From contig NZ_CP108106.1 of assembly GCF_041435195.1 (NCBI RefSeq), positions 5,681,501 to 5,745,500 of the forward strand: a stretch of DNA of 64,000 bases. Direction: 5' to 3'. The translations under genes were made by a program, and so were the position numbers. This stretch comes from Streptomyces sp. NBC_00224 (GTDB lineage Bacteria; Actinomycetota; Actinomycetes; Streptomycetales; Streptomycetaceae). Every line of letters begins with the position of its first letter. The stretch's first letter is position 1. The notes under the pieces are model-generated. The model searched no databases. It was given only the letters and a program-made list of their open reading frames with translations, and was not told where the DNA came from. Of this stretch, positions 34,682 to 45,868 are shown piece after piece.

Positions 34682-35529
34682 CCGCCGTCGTCGAAACCCC
34701 GCGCCTCACGGCTCCGCAGCCGCGCGGCGGCATCGTCCAGTCGGTCAACGACTCGCTGGTCGTGGCCAAGCGCAATCTGATCCGGATGATGCGCATCCCC
34801 GAGATGATCATCTTCGGGCTGATCCAGCCGATCATGTTCGTGGTGCTGTTCAGCTACGTCTTCGGCGGCTCGGTCAACATCGCCGGCAGCACCGACCCGG
34901 CGCAGTACCGCGAGTTCCTGATGGCGGGCATCTTCGCCCAGACCGTCACCTTCGCCACGGCCGGCGCCGGCGCGGGCATCGCGGACGACATGCACAAGGG
35001 GCTCATCGACCGGTTCCGGTCGCTGCCGATGGCCCGCGGCGCGGTCCTCACCGGCCGCACCCTGGCCGACCTGGTGCAGACGGCCCTGACCGTCGTGGTG
35101 CTCGCCGCCGTCGGCCTGCTGGTCGGCTGGCGCGTCCACCACGGCATCCCGAAGGCGCTCGGCGCGTTCGCCCTGCTGCTCCTGCTCGGGTACGCGTTCT
35201 CCTGGATCGGCGCCCTGATCGGCCTCACGGTCCGTACGCCGGAGGCGGCCACCTCCGGCGGGCTGATCTGGCTCTTCCCGGTGACGTTCGTGTCCAACGC
35301 GTTCGTCGCCACGTCCGGGATGACGCCGTGGCTGCGGCACGTCGCCGAGTGGAACCCGTTCAGCGCCACCGTCCAGGCCTGCCGGGACCTCTTCGGGAAC
35401 CCGGGCGTGGTGCCGTCCGAGGCCTGGCCGATGCAGCACCCGGTGATCGCCTCGCTGCTCTGGTCGCTGCTGATCATCGTGGTGTTCCGGACCCTGGCGG
35501 TGCGCAAGTACCGCTCGGCGACGGCCTGA
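34678..35529 (+). CDS. ABC-2 type transporter permease (DrrB-like)
   Basis: A 283-residue membrane permease with six predicted helices, working with the preceding ATPase. It carries the ABC-2 family features of an N-terminal amphipathic RNLIRMMRIPEMIIFGLIQP, a conserved EFLMAGIFAQTV segment, the cytoplasmic RFRSLPMARGAVLTGRTLADL signature, and a last helix near the C-terminus (LLWSLLIIVVFRTLAVRKYR). The GTG start at 34678 overlaps the upstream TGA, and AAGGAGG lies a few bases before it. Confidence 0.93.
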
Positions 35530-35534
35530 CGCGC

Positions 35535-35584
35535 ACGGCGAAGCCCCCGGCGGCCCTGGGAAGGGCGGCCGGGGGCTTCGCCGT
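35535..35584. terminator. Bidirectional terminator between the ABC permease and greA
   Basis: Sixteen-base perfect arms (35535-35550 and 35569-35584) extend inward with a further short stem around the loop TGGGAA. It starts 6 bases after the permease stop and ends 16 before the greA stop. Confidence 0.8.
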
Positions 35585-35599
35585 ACGTACGGAGCGGGC

Positions 35600-36097
35600 T
35601 CAGCCCGTGTACGGCGTGGCCGCGAGGATCTTCACCGAGGACTTCCTGCCGTTCGGCAGTTCGTACTCGGCGTCCTCGCCGATCTTCTTGCCGTTCACGC
35701 CGGAGCCGAGCGGGGACTGCGGCGAGTACGTCTCGATCTCGGTCGACGCGTACTCGCGCGAGGCGAGCAGGAACTCCAGGGTGTCGTCCTTGTCGCCGTC
35801 GAAGGCGATCGTGACGAGCATGCCGGGGGCGACCACACCGTCCGCGGCGGGCGCCTCGCCGACCTTGGCGTGTTCGAGGAGCTGGGTCAGCTGGCGGACC
35901 CGGAGCTCCATCTTGCCCTGCTCCTCCTTGGCCGCGTGGTACCCGCCGTTCTCCCGGAGGTCACCCTCCTCACGGGCCGCCGCGATCTTTACGGCGATCT
36001 CCGTGCGCGCGGGACCAGACAGATACTCCAGCTCGGCCTTGAGCTGGTTGTACGCCTCCTGGGTCAGCCAGGTGACGTTGTCGCTGGTCTGGGTCAC
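35600..36097 (-). CDS. greA: Transcription elongation factor GreA
   Basis: Rescues backtracked RNA polymerase by stimulating transcript cleavage. The 165-residue protein has the N-terminal coiled coil with the acidic tip in AAAREEGDLRENGGYHAAKEEQ. The C-terminal FKBP-like domain ends with the conserved SPLGSGVNGKKIGEDAEYEL. The GTG at 36097 (VTQTSDN) has GAGGAG 6 nt upstream and is preferred over the longer frame. A TAGGCT box at 36179-36184 would give a leader of about 75 nt that contains a small hairpin (AGAAGG pairing with CCTTCT). Confidence 0.93.
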   Translation of the reverse strand: MTQTSDNVTWLTQEAYNQLKAELEYLSGPARTEIAVKIAAAREEGDLRENGGYHAAKEEQGKMELRVRQLTQLLEHAKVGEAPAADGVVAPGMLVTIAFDGDKDDTLEFLLASREYASTEIETYSPQSPLGSGVNGKKIGEDAEYELPNGRKSSVKILAATPYTG

Positions 36098-36347
36098 AGG
36101 TGCTCCTCGTCGGTACTGGGAATACAAGCGCATCGCCCTACCCAGAAGGATGTGCCTTCTCGGGCGGGCGAAACCACGAGCCTAACAATTCGGGGCGCGA
36201 AGGGGGAGGACGAAAACCGCAACGAAATCGTCGGCGCAGGTCAGCGCGGACGAGGCGGCGGAATCGACCGGCGGGGCAGCCGGGCGCCCGGCGCGGGACC
36301 GGACCGGGCGCGCCGGGCGGGCCCGGGCCGGGCCGCGCGGGCCCGGG

Positions 36348-36749
36348 TCAGACCGACTTGCAGCCGACGAGGTCGACGGCGGTCGCCCGCGAGGTGGTCT
36401 GGACGGTGATCAGCTCGTCGATGCGGCCGCGACGCTGCTCGAAGCGGACGTCCTTGCGGCCCACCTCGTCGCCGCCGGTCTCCAGGGCGCGCAGGGTGCA
36501 GACACCGGTCTCGCCCTTGTCCTTGCGCACTTCCAGGTGGACCTCGACGGCCTTGGCGGAGACCACCTTGAACGTGATGACCTGGGCCGAAACGGACTGG
36601 CCGCCCACGTAGTCGTAGCCGATCCAGCCGACCACACCGAGCAGGGCGACGCCGAGTACCGACCCGATGATCTTGAGCTTGCGGTCGGCGCGCTGGTCCG
36701 CGGTGCGCCCGTAGCGCCCCTCGGGAAGCGGTTGGCTTGCCGCGGCCAT
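36348..36749 (-). CDS. DUF4307 membrane protein
   Basis: A 133-residue protein with an N-terminal cytoplasmic part (LPEGRYGRTADQRADRKLKI), one transmembrane helix (IGSVLGVALLGVVGWIGYDY) and an extracytoplasmic beta-rich domain with two cysteines (VCTLRAL and LVGCKSV) that may form a disulfide. This is the DUF4307 pattern found next to mca and greA in actinobacteria. The ATG at 36749 has AGGAGG at ideal spacing; a longer frame exists. The function is unknown. It is divergent from mca. Confidence 0.88.
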   Translation of the reverse strand: MAAASQPLPEGRYGRTADQRADRKLKIIGSVLGVALLGVVGWIGYDYVGGQSVSAQVITFKVVSAKAVEVHLEVRKDKGETGVCTLRALETGGDEVGRKDVRFEQRRGRIDELITVQTTSRATAVDLVGCKSV

Positions 36750-36876
36750 GGTCGTCCTCCTGCTGCTGGGGGTGCCAGGAATTTTCCGCCCCCCGATTCG
36801 GTCACTATAGAAGCCGCCCATCGCGCCGGATCACAGAGGGCAACACCCAGGGCGCCGAATCACTGAGGATCTTGTC

Positions 36877-37758
36877 TTGACTGAGCAGCTGCGACTGATG
36901 GCCGTGCACGCCCACCCCGACGACGAGTCGAGCAAGGGCGCGGCCACCATGGCGAAGTATGTGTCCGAGGGGGTGGACGTGCTGGTCGTGACCTGCACGG
37001 GAGGCGAGCGCGGCTCCATCCTCAATCCCAAGCTCCAGGGCGACAAGTACATCGAGGAGCACATCCACGAGGTGCGCAAGAAGGAGATGGACGAGGCTCG
37101 CGAGATCCTCGGCGTCAAGCAGGAGTGGCTGGGCTTCGTCGACTCGGGCCTGCCCGAGGGCGACCCGCTGCCGCCGCTGCCCGACGGCTGCTTCGCCCTG
37201 GAGGACGTGGACAAGGCGGCGGGCGAGCTGGTCCGCAAGATCCGCGCCTTCCGTCCGCAGGTGATCACCACGTACGACGAGAACGGTGGCTACCCGCACC
37301 CCGACCACATCATGACCCACAAGATCTCCATGGTGGCGTTCGACGGGGCGGGCGACACCGAGAAGTTCCCGGAGTCCGAGTTCGGCCCGGCGTACCAGCC
37401 GCGGAAGCTGTACTACAACCAGGGCTTCAACAAGCCGCGCACCCTGGCGCTGCACCACGCGATGCTCGACCGGGGCATGGAGTCGCCGTACGGCGAGTGG
37501 CTGGAGCGCTGGAAGGAGTTCGAGCGCGTCGAGCGCACGCTGACCACGCACGTTCCGTGCGCGGACTTCTTCCAGATCCGCGACAAGGCGCTGATCGCGC
37601 ACGCCACCCAGATCGACCCCGACGGCGGCTGGTTCCGGGTCCCGATGGACATCCAGCGGGAGGTCTGGCCGACGGAGGAGTACGAGCTGGCGAAGTCGCT
37701 CGTGGACACTTCCCTCCCCGAGGACGACCTCTTCGCGGGCGTACGCGAGAATGCCTGA
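36877..37758 (+). CDS. mca: Mycothiol conjugate amidase Mca
   Basis: Cleaves mycothiol S-conjugates of electrophiles and antibiotics, releasing mercapturic acids for export. The 293-residue zinc enzyme of the LmbE/PIG-L fold has the metal motif HAHPDDE (H13, D15-D16) and the second-site HPDHIMTH. It also shows the Mca-typical GGERGSILNPKLQGD and KKEMDEAREILGVKQEWLGF. It starts with TTG at 36877, preceded by GAGGAT; this gives the expected MTEQLRLMAVHAHP N-terminus. Its presence is good evidence for a mycothiol-producing actinobacterium. Confidence 0.94.
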   Translation: MTEQLRLMAVHAHPDDESSKGAATMAKYVSEGVDVLVVTCTGGERGSILNPKLQGDKYIEEHIHEVRKKEMDEAREILGVKQEWLGFVDSGLPEGDPLPPLPDGCFALEDVDKAAGELVRKIRAFRPQVITTYDENGGYPHPDHIMTHKISMVAFDGAGDTEKFPESEFGPAYQPRKLYYNQGFNKPRTLALHHAMLDRGMESPYGEWLERWKEFERVERTLTTHVPCADFFQIRDKALIAHATQIDPDGGWFRVPMDIQREVWPTEEYELAKSLVDTSLPEDDLFAGVRENA

Positions 37759-38005
37759 TATGAGCGCAAGCCTGGCACTGACGCACTTGGTCCCGCTGGC
37801 CAAGGAGATCGACAACGACAAGGTGACGCCCGGCGTCCTCGGCTTCATCGTCTTCGCGGCGCTGGCCGTGGGGGTGTGGCTGCTGATGAAGTCGATGAAC
37901 CGGCACATGGGGAAGGTCGACTTCGAGGAGGGCCCCGAGTCGGGGACATCCCCGGCGGCCGCGGCTGCGACCGCCTCCGGCAAGGGTGAACCGAAGAAGG
38001 CGTAG
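37751..38005 (+). CDS. Small single-pass membrane protein coupled to mca
   Basis: An 84-residue protein with one transmembrane helix (GVLGFIVFAALAVGVWLLMK) and a basic then acidic cytoplasmic tail rich in Ala and Lys. Its ATG overlaps the end of mca by 8 nt (ATGCCTGA); an inner ATG at 37760 is also possible. Such a protein follows mca in Streptomyces generally, from memory. The function is unknown; membrane-linked detoxification is only a guess from coupling. Confidence 0.8.
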   Translation: MPDMSASLALTHLVPLAKEIDNDKVTPGVLGFIVFAALAVGVWLLMKSMNRHMGKVDFEEGPESGTSPAAAAATASGKGEPKKA

Positions 38006-38021
38006 CCCCGCTGGGGTGCGG

Positions 38022-38078
38022 ATTCGTCTGCGGGTCCGCTGTGGCTGGTCGCGCAGTTCCCCGCGCCCCTAAGGGGTG
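38022..38078 (+). repeat. Dispersed GC-rich repeat, plus orientation
   Basis: Contains TCGTCTGCGGGTCCGCTGTG then GCTGGTCGCGCAGTTCCCCG and CGCCCCTAAGGGG. It lies between two convergent genes (the mca partner and the STAND protein). Confidence 0.75.
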
Positions 38079-38110
38079 CGGGGTACCGCAACCGGACCTG
38101 TCCCGCCGGG

Positions 38111-41100
38111 CTACCTTCCCGCCCCCACCGGCACCCCCATGACCTCTCGGGAGTGGCGGGTCGGGACCATGCCCAGTTGCCAGGCCTGCCAGCCGTCCTC
38201 CAGCTCCACACCGCGCTCCAGCATCAGCGCGTACGCCTCCGCGCAGTCCTCCAGCTTGCTGTCGCGGGTGGCGTGGTGGGCGCGGATCAGCTGGGACAGC
38301 TCCTCCTGGGCCACCGCGACCCCGATCTCCGAGCCGCCCGCCGAGGCGTACGGCAGCAGGGTGCAGCGCAGGAAGCGGGCCCAGTCGCCGCCCCTGCGGT
38401 CCCCGTACGAGTCGAACAGCTCGACCGCCTCGTCGCACAGCCGCAGCGCCTGGGGCGCGCGGTTGTTGCCCGCGTCGATCAGGGCCAGCTCCAGACAGGT
38501 CCAGCCCTCGCCGTGGGCGACCCCGATGCGGTGGAAGTCGGCGCGGGCGTCGACCAGGAGCTGGCGGGCGAAGCCGGAGTTGCGCAGGTTGCCGGTCTGG
38601 GCGGCGCGCTGGTCGCGGGTGACCCGCCCGGAGTGGTGGCGGGCGCAGGCCAGGCCGTACACGTCACGCATCCGCGAGAACATCGTGCGGGCCCGCTCCA
38701 GCTCGCGGACCGCCTGGTCGCGGTCGCCGCGCTCCTCCAGGGCCTGGCCCAGGTAGTACAGCGTCCACGCCTCGCCGCGTGCGTCCTCCTGCTCCCGGTG
38801 GCGGGACAGGGCCTGGCGCAGCCCGTCGACGGCCGGGGACGGGTCGCCGTCCACCAGCCGGGCGCGGGCCAGCTGGGTCAGCGCCCAGGCCTCGCCGCGG
38901 CCGTCGCGGGTGCGGCCGTACAGGTCGAGCGCGGTGCGCAACTCCTCGTCCGCGCGCGGCACATCACCCATCCGCAGACACACCTGGCCGAGCTGGAAGT
39001 GGGTCCAGGCCTCGCCGTGCAGCGACTCGCCCTCGCGGTGCAGGGCGAGCGCCGTGTCCAGCAGGGTCAGGGCGCCCGCCAGGTTGGCCCGGTCGCGCTC
39101 GACCGCCGCCAGCGCGTGCAGCGACCACGCCCGGTCCTCGTCCTGGGCGGGCGAGGACTGGAGCTCGATCGCCTCGCGCAGCCTGGCCGCCGCCTCGGTG
39201 AGGTTGCCCTGGTGGTGCAGGGTGATGCCGAGCGAGGCGAGCGCGAGCGCCGCGCCCGCGTCGTTCTGCGCCTCCCGGTAGAGGCCGACCACCGAGGTCA
39301 GCGTCGTACGGGCGGTGTCGAGCTCGCCCAGCTGGCGGGCCGCGATGCCGGTGCGCCACCGTACGGAACGCTCAAGGAGGCCCTGGTCGACGGCCTGTGA
39401 CAGTTCGCTGATCTCGCCCAGGCGGTAGAGGTCGCCGCGCAGCAGGCAGTAGTCGCACAGCGCGCCCAGCAGATTGAGCACCGCCTGCTGGTCCACGTCC
39501 TCCGCGTCGCGCAGCGCGGCCGTGATGAAGCTCGACTCGTCGTCGAGCCAGCGCAGGGCGGCGTCGAGGGAGGTGAAGCCGTGGCCGCCGAACTGCCCGG
39601 CGCGGGTGGAGAGTTTGCCGTCGACCATACGGATCACCGCGTCGGCGAGGTCCGCGTAGTTCTGGATCAGCCGCTCCTGCGCGGCCGTGCGCTCGGCGGC
39701 CTCCTCCTCGTCCAGGAGCCGGGCCCGCGCGAAGGTCCGTACGGTGTCGTGCAGGCGGTAGCGGTCGGCGCGGACCCGGTCGATCAGGCCCGCCCGCGCC
39801 AGGTCCGCCAGCAGCCGGCCCGCCTCCGCCTCGCCGGTGGCGAGGAGCGCCGCCGCGGCCGCCGCGCCCAGCGAGGCCCGCCCGGCGAGCGCCAGGCGCC
39901 GCAGCAGTCTGCGCGACTGCTCGGACTGGTCGGTGTAGCGCAGCCACAGGGCCCGCTCGACGGGCGCCACCGGCCCGTACGCCCCGAGGTCGGCGGCGAG
40001 CGCCCGTGCGTCCCGGGCCCCCAGCGAGGAGCCCGCGATCCGCAGGGCCAGCGGCAGACCGCCGCACAACTCCCGTACGAGGACGGTGGCTTCTGTGTCC
40101 TTGAAGGCGGAGGGCTCCTTGAGATCCTCCTGCGCCGACTCGCGCAGCAGCTCCTCCGCGCCCGCCTCGTCCAGCGGCTCCACCGCCAGCTGGTGCACCC
40201 ACGCCGGGAAGTCGGCGGGCAGCTCCAGCGGGCGCGCGGCCGTCACCAGGACCAGGCTGTCGGACCGCTCGGGCACCAGGGTGCGCACCTGCTCGGCGTC
40301 GTGGGCGTCGTCCAGGACCACCGTGACCGGAAGGCCCGTCAGATGCTGGTGATAGAGCTCGGCGAGCCTGCGGACCTGCTGGTCGGCCGACGAGCGCTCA
40401 CGGAAGAGCAGTTGCTCGCGGGGCGCGCCGAGCCGGTTCAGCAGGTGCAGCAGTGCGTCCCGGGTGGGCAGCGGCGTCTGGGCGCCGCCCCGCAGATCCA
40501 CCAGGCACGCGCCCCGGAACTGGTCCCGCAACTGGTGCGCGGCCCGTACGGCAAGGGTCGTGCGGCCCACGCCCGCCGGGCCGTGCAGCACCACGACCGT
40601 GGGGCGGGTCTCGGTGGCGGCGCGCGCGGACTGCACCCATTGGGTGATCCTGCCGAGTTCCGCGCGCCGCCCCGCGAACGGCCCCTGCGGCTCGGGCAGA
40701 TGGCCGAACGACTGCTCAAGCACCGACCGGCGCCGGGCCGCGGCGCTCTTGTCGGTGCCGCGCAGCTGGTTGGGCACCGATGTGCTGGTCTTCTTGCCGG
40801 TGCGGGCCGCCGGGGCCGTCATGCGCTGCTGGTCCAGGAACGGGCGGATGCCCCGTACGTCCAGGGCCGTCAGCCACTGCAGGCGCAGCTGCTCGGCGCC
40901 GCCCGGACGGCCGAGCTCGCCGGCGCGCCGGTGGGCGGCCGGCCAGTGCGCCGCGGTCACCTTGACGACGGTGGTCGCGGCCCCGGCGACGGCCACGGCC
41001 GCCCCGGCGCCGACCGCGGGCCCCGCGCCGGTCCCGAGCGCCGCGTCCGCGACGACGGCGGCGACCGCCGCGACCCCGGTCACCAGGAACGCCGTGCCCG

Positions 41101-41332
41101 CCTTCTCGCTTGCGAACCGGGCGCCGAGCGTCGGCTGCCCGGCCGCCGCCTCGTCCAGCGCCCGGGTGTACGCCGTGTACTCCTCCTCGGCGCTCGCCGC
41201 CAGTGCGTCGAGTGCCGCCCGGCCGCGTGTCAGCAGCGCGTTGGCGTCGGCCCGGCCGCCGGAGCGCCGCACCTCCTCCTCGACCGCGCGTACCAACAGC
41301 CGCTCGGCCTCCGCCCGATGGCCGTCCCGCAT
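38111..41332 (-). CDS. STAND (NB-ARC type) ATPase with C-terminal TPR repeats
   Basis: A 1073-residue signal-transduction protein. The N-terminal helical region holds one or two hydrophobic segments (about 80-125). The NB-ARC-like module follows: P-loop GPAGVGRTT at 251-259, Walker B LPVTVVLDDAHDAEQV, and the GLPLAL motif in ELCGGLPLALRIAG. A winged-helix region comes next, then about ten TPR-type repeats (about 600-1030) with EAWTHFQLGQVCLRMGDVPR-like units. The P-loop lysine is replaced by R257, which should weaken ATP hydrolysis. The longer frame upstream is antisense to yyaL and is rejected. TTGACA on the minus strand near 41390 may be the -35 box. The partner and signal are unknown. Confidence 0.9.
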   Translation of the reverse strand: MRDGHRAEAERLLVRAVEEEVRRSGGRADANALLTRGRAALDALAASAEEEYTAYTRALDEAAAGQPTLGARFASEKAGTAFLVTGVAAVAAVVADAALGTGAGPAVGAGAAVAVAGAATTVVKVTAAHWPAAHRRAGELGRPGGAEQLRLQWLTALDVRGIRPFLDQQRMTAPAARTGKKTSTSVPNQLRGTDKSAAARRRSVLEQSFGHLPEPQGPFAGRRAELGRITQWVQSARAATETRPTVVVLHGPAGVGRTTLAVRAAHQLRDQFRGACLVDLRGGAQTPLPTRDALLHLLNRLGAPREQLLFRERSSADQQVRRLAELYHQHLTGLPVTVVLDDAHDAEQVRTLVPERSDSLVLVTAARPLELPADFPAWVHQLAVEPLDEAGAEELLRESAQEDLKEPSAFKDTEATVLVRELCGGLPLALRIAGSSLGARDARALAADLGAYGPVAPVERALWLRYTDQSEQSRRLLRRLALAGRASLGAAAAAALLATGEAEAGRLLADLARAGLIDRVRADRYRLHDTVRTFARARLLDEEEAAERTAAQERLIQNYADLADAVIRMVDGKLSTRAGQFGGHGFTSLDAALRWLDDESSFITAALRDAEDVDQQAVLNLLGALCDYCLLRGDLYRLGEISELSQAVDQGLLERSVRWRTGIAARQLGELDTARTTLTSVVGLYREAQNDAGAALALASLGITLHHQGNLTEAAARLREAIELQSSPAQDEDRAWSLHALAAVERDRANLAGALTLLDTALALHREGESLHGEAWTHFQLGQVCLRMGDVPRADEELRTALDLYGRTRDGRGEAWALTQLARARLVDGDPSPAVDGLRQALSRHREQEDARGEAWTLYYLGQALEERGDRDQAVRELERARTMFSRMRDVYGLACARHHSGRVTRDQRAAQTGNLRNSGFARQLLVDARADFHRIGVAHGEGWTCLELALIDAGNNRAPQALRLCDEAVELFDSYGDRRGGDWARFLRCTLLPYASAGGSEIGVAVAQEELSQLIRAHHATRDSKLEDCAEAYALMLERGVELEDGWQAWQLGMVPTRHSREVMGVPVGAGR

Positions 41333-41467
41333 GTGCGTCCCCCTCCGAGAGCGTCCGCTGCGACATGAGTCCTGGTCGAGTGTGCCGTTGGTGTCAAGTG
41401 TCCTGCGCGGCGCGCGTCGGCGCGAGGGAGTCGGCGGATCATCTCGCCCGTGGGGGAGGATGGGCCC

Positions 41468-43471
<2,004 letters not shown>

Positions 43472-43503
43472 GCGCGCCCGCGGGTTCCCCGCGCCCCTGC
43501 TTG

Positions 43504-43605
43504 GGCCGGTGTTTGTCTGCGGACCGTGGTGGGTTGCTCGCGCAGTTCCCCGCGCCCCTCAAGGGGCGCTCCGAGTGGGCGCGATCAGCCCCCACCGGCC
43601 CGCAG
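43504..43605. repeat. Inverted pair of the dispersed GC-rich repeat between convergent genes
   Basis: A plus copy (43504-43559) with GTTTGTCTGCGGACCGTGGT is followed by a shorter minus copy (43562-43605) ending CCCACCGGCCCGCA. Together they can fold into a long stem and probably end transcription from yyaL and from the TetR gene. Confidence 0.75.
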
Positions 43606-43610
43606 TCGCA

Positions 43611-44264
43611 TCACCGCAACCCGTCCCGCACCGCGTTCAGCGCCCGCTCCACCAACCCCGCCAAGTCGTCCTCGTGGTCCCGTTCCGCCCAGTACAGCGA
43701 CGCCTCGTAGACCGCTCCGAGGATCGCCATCGCGTACGCCCGTACCTCCAGTTCGCCCTCGTCGCGGCCCGTGCGTTCCGCGATCACCTGGCACAGGAGG
43801 CGGCTGCTGGTCGCCATCGACTGCATCATGCGGGCCCGCAGCGCCGGGACCCGGACGAGGAGCGTCGTCCGCTGGATCGTCTCCTCGTGGTCGTGCTCCA
43901 GGATCAGCCGGGTCGCCTCGACCAGGACGTGGCGTACGGACTCCAGGAACGGCTCGCCCGCCGGGCGGGCGCGCAGCGCGGCGACTATGACCGGGTCGAA
44001 CTCGTCCGTGAGGACGATGTCCTCCTTGGTGGGGAAGTAGCGGAACACCGTCGACGGCGACACCTCCGCCGCCTCCGCGATCTGCTCGACCGTCGTCGCG
44101 TCGTACCCCTGCTCGGTGATCAGTCGGTACGTCGCGCGCCGGATCGCGACGCGCGTCTTGAGCTTCTTGCGTTCGCGCAGCCCGAGCTGCGGCTGCATGT
44201 CCTCGGCGAGGGAGGCGAGGGACCGGGTGCGTGGCGTGGCGGGCATGTCGACATTCTCAGGCAT
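43611..44264 (-). CDS. TetR family regulator of the MFS exporter
   Basis: A 217-residue repressor. The helix-turn-helix is ATTVEQIAEAAEVSPSTVFRYF (about 55-76), preceded by a basic arm (LGLRERKKLKTRVAIRRATY). The C-terminal ligand domain is of the TetR_C_17/AcrR-like kind (MMQSMATSSRLLCQVIAERT). Its ATG overlaps the end of the MFS gene by 8 nt (ATGCCTGA), so it is the second gene of the operon and most likely autoregulates it through the inverted repeat at 45825-45852. Confidence 0.9.
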   Translation of the reverse strand: MPENVDMPATPRTRSLASLAEDMQPQLGLRERKKLKTRVAIRRATYRLITEQGYDATTVEQIAEAAEVSPSTVFRYFPTKEDIVLTDEFDPVIVAALRARPAGEPFLESVRHVLVEATRLILEHDHEETIQRTTLLVRVPALRARMMQSMATSSRLLCQVIAERTGRDEGELEVRAYAMAILGAVYEASLYWAERDHEDDLAGLVERALNAVRDGLR

Positions 44265-45810
44265 TCATGGTGTCCACGGCATCAACGGGTGTCCCCGCCA
44301 CGTCCCGCGCGGCCGGTTCCGGCCCTTCGCGTCCCGGCAGCAGCGCCGCCGCGAGCAGTGCGGTGACCAGCGCCGCCACCCCGCACACCAGCAGCACCGT
44401 GTTCATGCCGTGGACGTACGCGGAGTCGGCCGACGCGGCGAGCCGGGAGTCGCCGAGGCGCGCCGCGACCAGGTGTGCGGCCACCACCGAGTCCCCCGCC
44501 CGGTCCGCCGCCGGCCCCGGCAGTCCGGCCGTGTCGAGCTTGTCCGCGAACACCCCGGCGAGCAGCGAGCCGAGGAGCGCGATCCCGACCGCGCTGCCCA
44601 CCTGACGTACGGTCATCAGCAGTCCGGATCCGCTGCCCGCGCGGTCGGGCGGCAGCGTGGCGAGCGCGGCCGTCATCGCGGGCACCATCGCGAAGCCGAA
44701 GCCGAGCCCGGTCAGTGTCAGCCACAGCGCGGTGAAGCCGTATCCGCTCTCCACGGTCGTACGGCTGCCGAGGAAGGCCGAGAAGGCGAGCACCACGAGG
44801 CCCGCGCAGATCGTGGCCCGCGCCCCGAACCGCCGCACCACCGGCTCCCCGGCCTTGGCCGCGATCGTCAGCCCGCCCATCAGGGGCAGCATCCGCAGTC
44901 CGGTGCCGAAGGCGTCGTTGCCGAGCACCGCCTGGAGGTACTGGGGCAGGACGAACATCAGCCCGGCGAGGATGAACATCACCAGCGTGGCCGCCAGCGT
45001 GTTCAGCAGGAAAGGCCGGTGGGCGAGCAGCTTCATGTCGAGCATCGGACGCGGCACCCGCCGCTCCCGTACGACCAGGGCGGCGATCAGTGCCGCGCCG
45101 CCGCCGAGCGTGGCGACCACCAGCGCGTCGCTCCAGCCGCGCGTCGGTGCCTCGATGATCCCGTAGATGAGGGAGCCCAGACCTGTGGCGGTGAGCGCGG
45201 TGGAGAGGGCGTCGAAGCGCGGCGAGGCCGGGTCGCTGGTCTCCGGGAGCAGGAAGGCGCAGGCGGCGATGCCGATCGCGACCATCGGGACGTTGATCAG
45301 GAAGACCGAGCCCCACCAGAAGTGGTTGAGCAGGAAGCCGCCGATGATCGGGCCGAGCGGCAGGCCGAGCGCGGAGGAGGCGGTGACGATCGAGACGGCC
45401 TTGGTGCGCTCCTCGGCGGGGAAGAGCGACGGCAGTACGGCCAGGGCGAGCGGCATGACGAACGCGGCTCCTATCCCCATGACCGCGCGGGCCGCGATGA
45501 CCGCCCCGACGCTGGTGGTCAGCGCGCCGACGAGGGAGCCCGCCAGGAAGATCCCGAGGCCGGTGATGAGCATCCGGCGGCGGCCGAAGCGGTCGCCGAG
45601 GAGCCCGGCGGGGAGCATCAGGGCGGCGAAGACCACGACGTAGGCGTCGGCCATCCACTGCTGCTGGCCGGTGGTGGCGCCGAGCTGCTGGGCCATCGTC
45701 GGCAGCGCGACATTGAGGATGGTCATGTCGAAGCCGAGCACCAGCATGCTCGCGACCATCGCCGCCAGCGCCCACCAGCGCCGTGGATCGGGGCCGGAAA
45801 CCTGTGTCAT
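44257..45810 (-). CDS. MFS multidrug exporter, DHA2 (EmrB/QacA) family, 14 TM
   Basis: A 517-residue proton-driven drug exporter. The family motifs are LGFDMTILNVALPTMAQQLG in helix 1 (motif D1), LLGDRFGRRRMLITGLGIFL in the loop 2-3 motif A, and a motif C-like SSALGLPLGPIIGGFLLNHF in helix 5. Fourteen helices are predicted. The ATG at 45810 has GGAGG upstream. It is cotranscribed with the TetR gene downstream. The drug or metabolite exported cannot be told from sequence. Confidence 0.93.
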   Translation of the reverse strand: MTQVSGPDPRRWWALAAMVASMLVLGFDMTILNVALPTMAQQLGATTGQQQWMADAYVVVFAALMLPAGLLGDRFGRRRMLITGLGIFLAGSLVGALTTSVGAVIAARAVMGIGAAFVMPLALAVLPSLFPAEERTKAVSIVTASSALGLPLGPIIGGFLLNHFWWGSVFLINVPMVAIGIAACAFLLPETSDPASPRFDALSTALTATGLGSLIYGIIEAPTRGWSDALVVATLGGGAALIAALVVRERRVPRPMLDMKLLAHRPFLLNTLAATLVMFILAGLMFVLPQYLQAVLGNDAFGTGLRMLPLMGGLTIAAKAGEPVVRRFGARATICAGLVVLAFSAFLGSRTTVESGYGFTALWLTLTGLGFGFAMVPAMTAALATLPPDRAGSGSGLLMTVRQVGSAVGIALLGSLLAGVFADKLDTAGLPGPAADRAGDSVVAAHLVAARLGDSRLAASADSAYVHGMNTVLLVCGVAALVTALLAAALLPGREGPEPAARDVAGTPVDAVDTMNA

Positions 45811-45824
45811 GGCACACCTCCGTA

Positions 45825-45852
45825 AGAGTTACCGTCAAGTGACAGTAACTCT
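45825..45852. promoter_or_regulatory. Inverted repeat operator upstream of the MFS/TetR operon
   Basis: AGAGTTAC (45825-45832) and GTAACTCT (45845-45852) are perfect 8-bp arms, and an inner GTCA-AG-TGAC adds four more pairs. Overall 24 of 28 positions are symmetric. The site lies just upstream of the MFS ribosome binding site, as expected for repression by the operon's own TetR protein. Confidence 0.6.
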
Positions 45853-45868
45853 CAAAAGAGGGTCGGCG

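Noticed and set aside
44116..45825. Long plus-strand frame antisense to the MFS and TetR genes
   Set aside because: It lacks any domain, and the minus-strand frames encode clear DHA2 transporter and TetR proteins.
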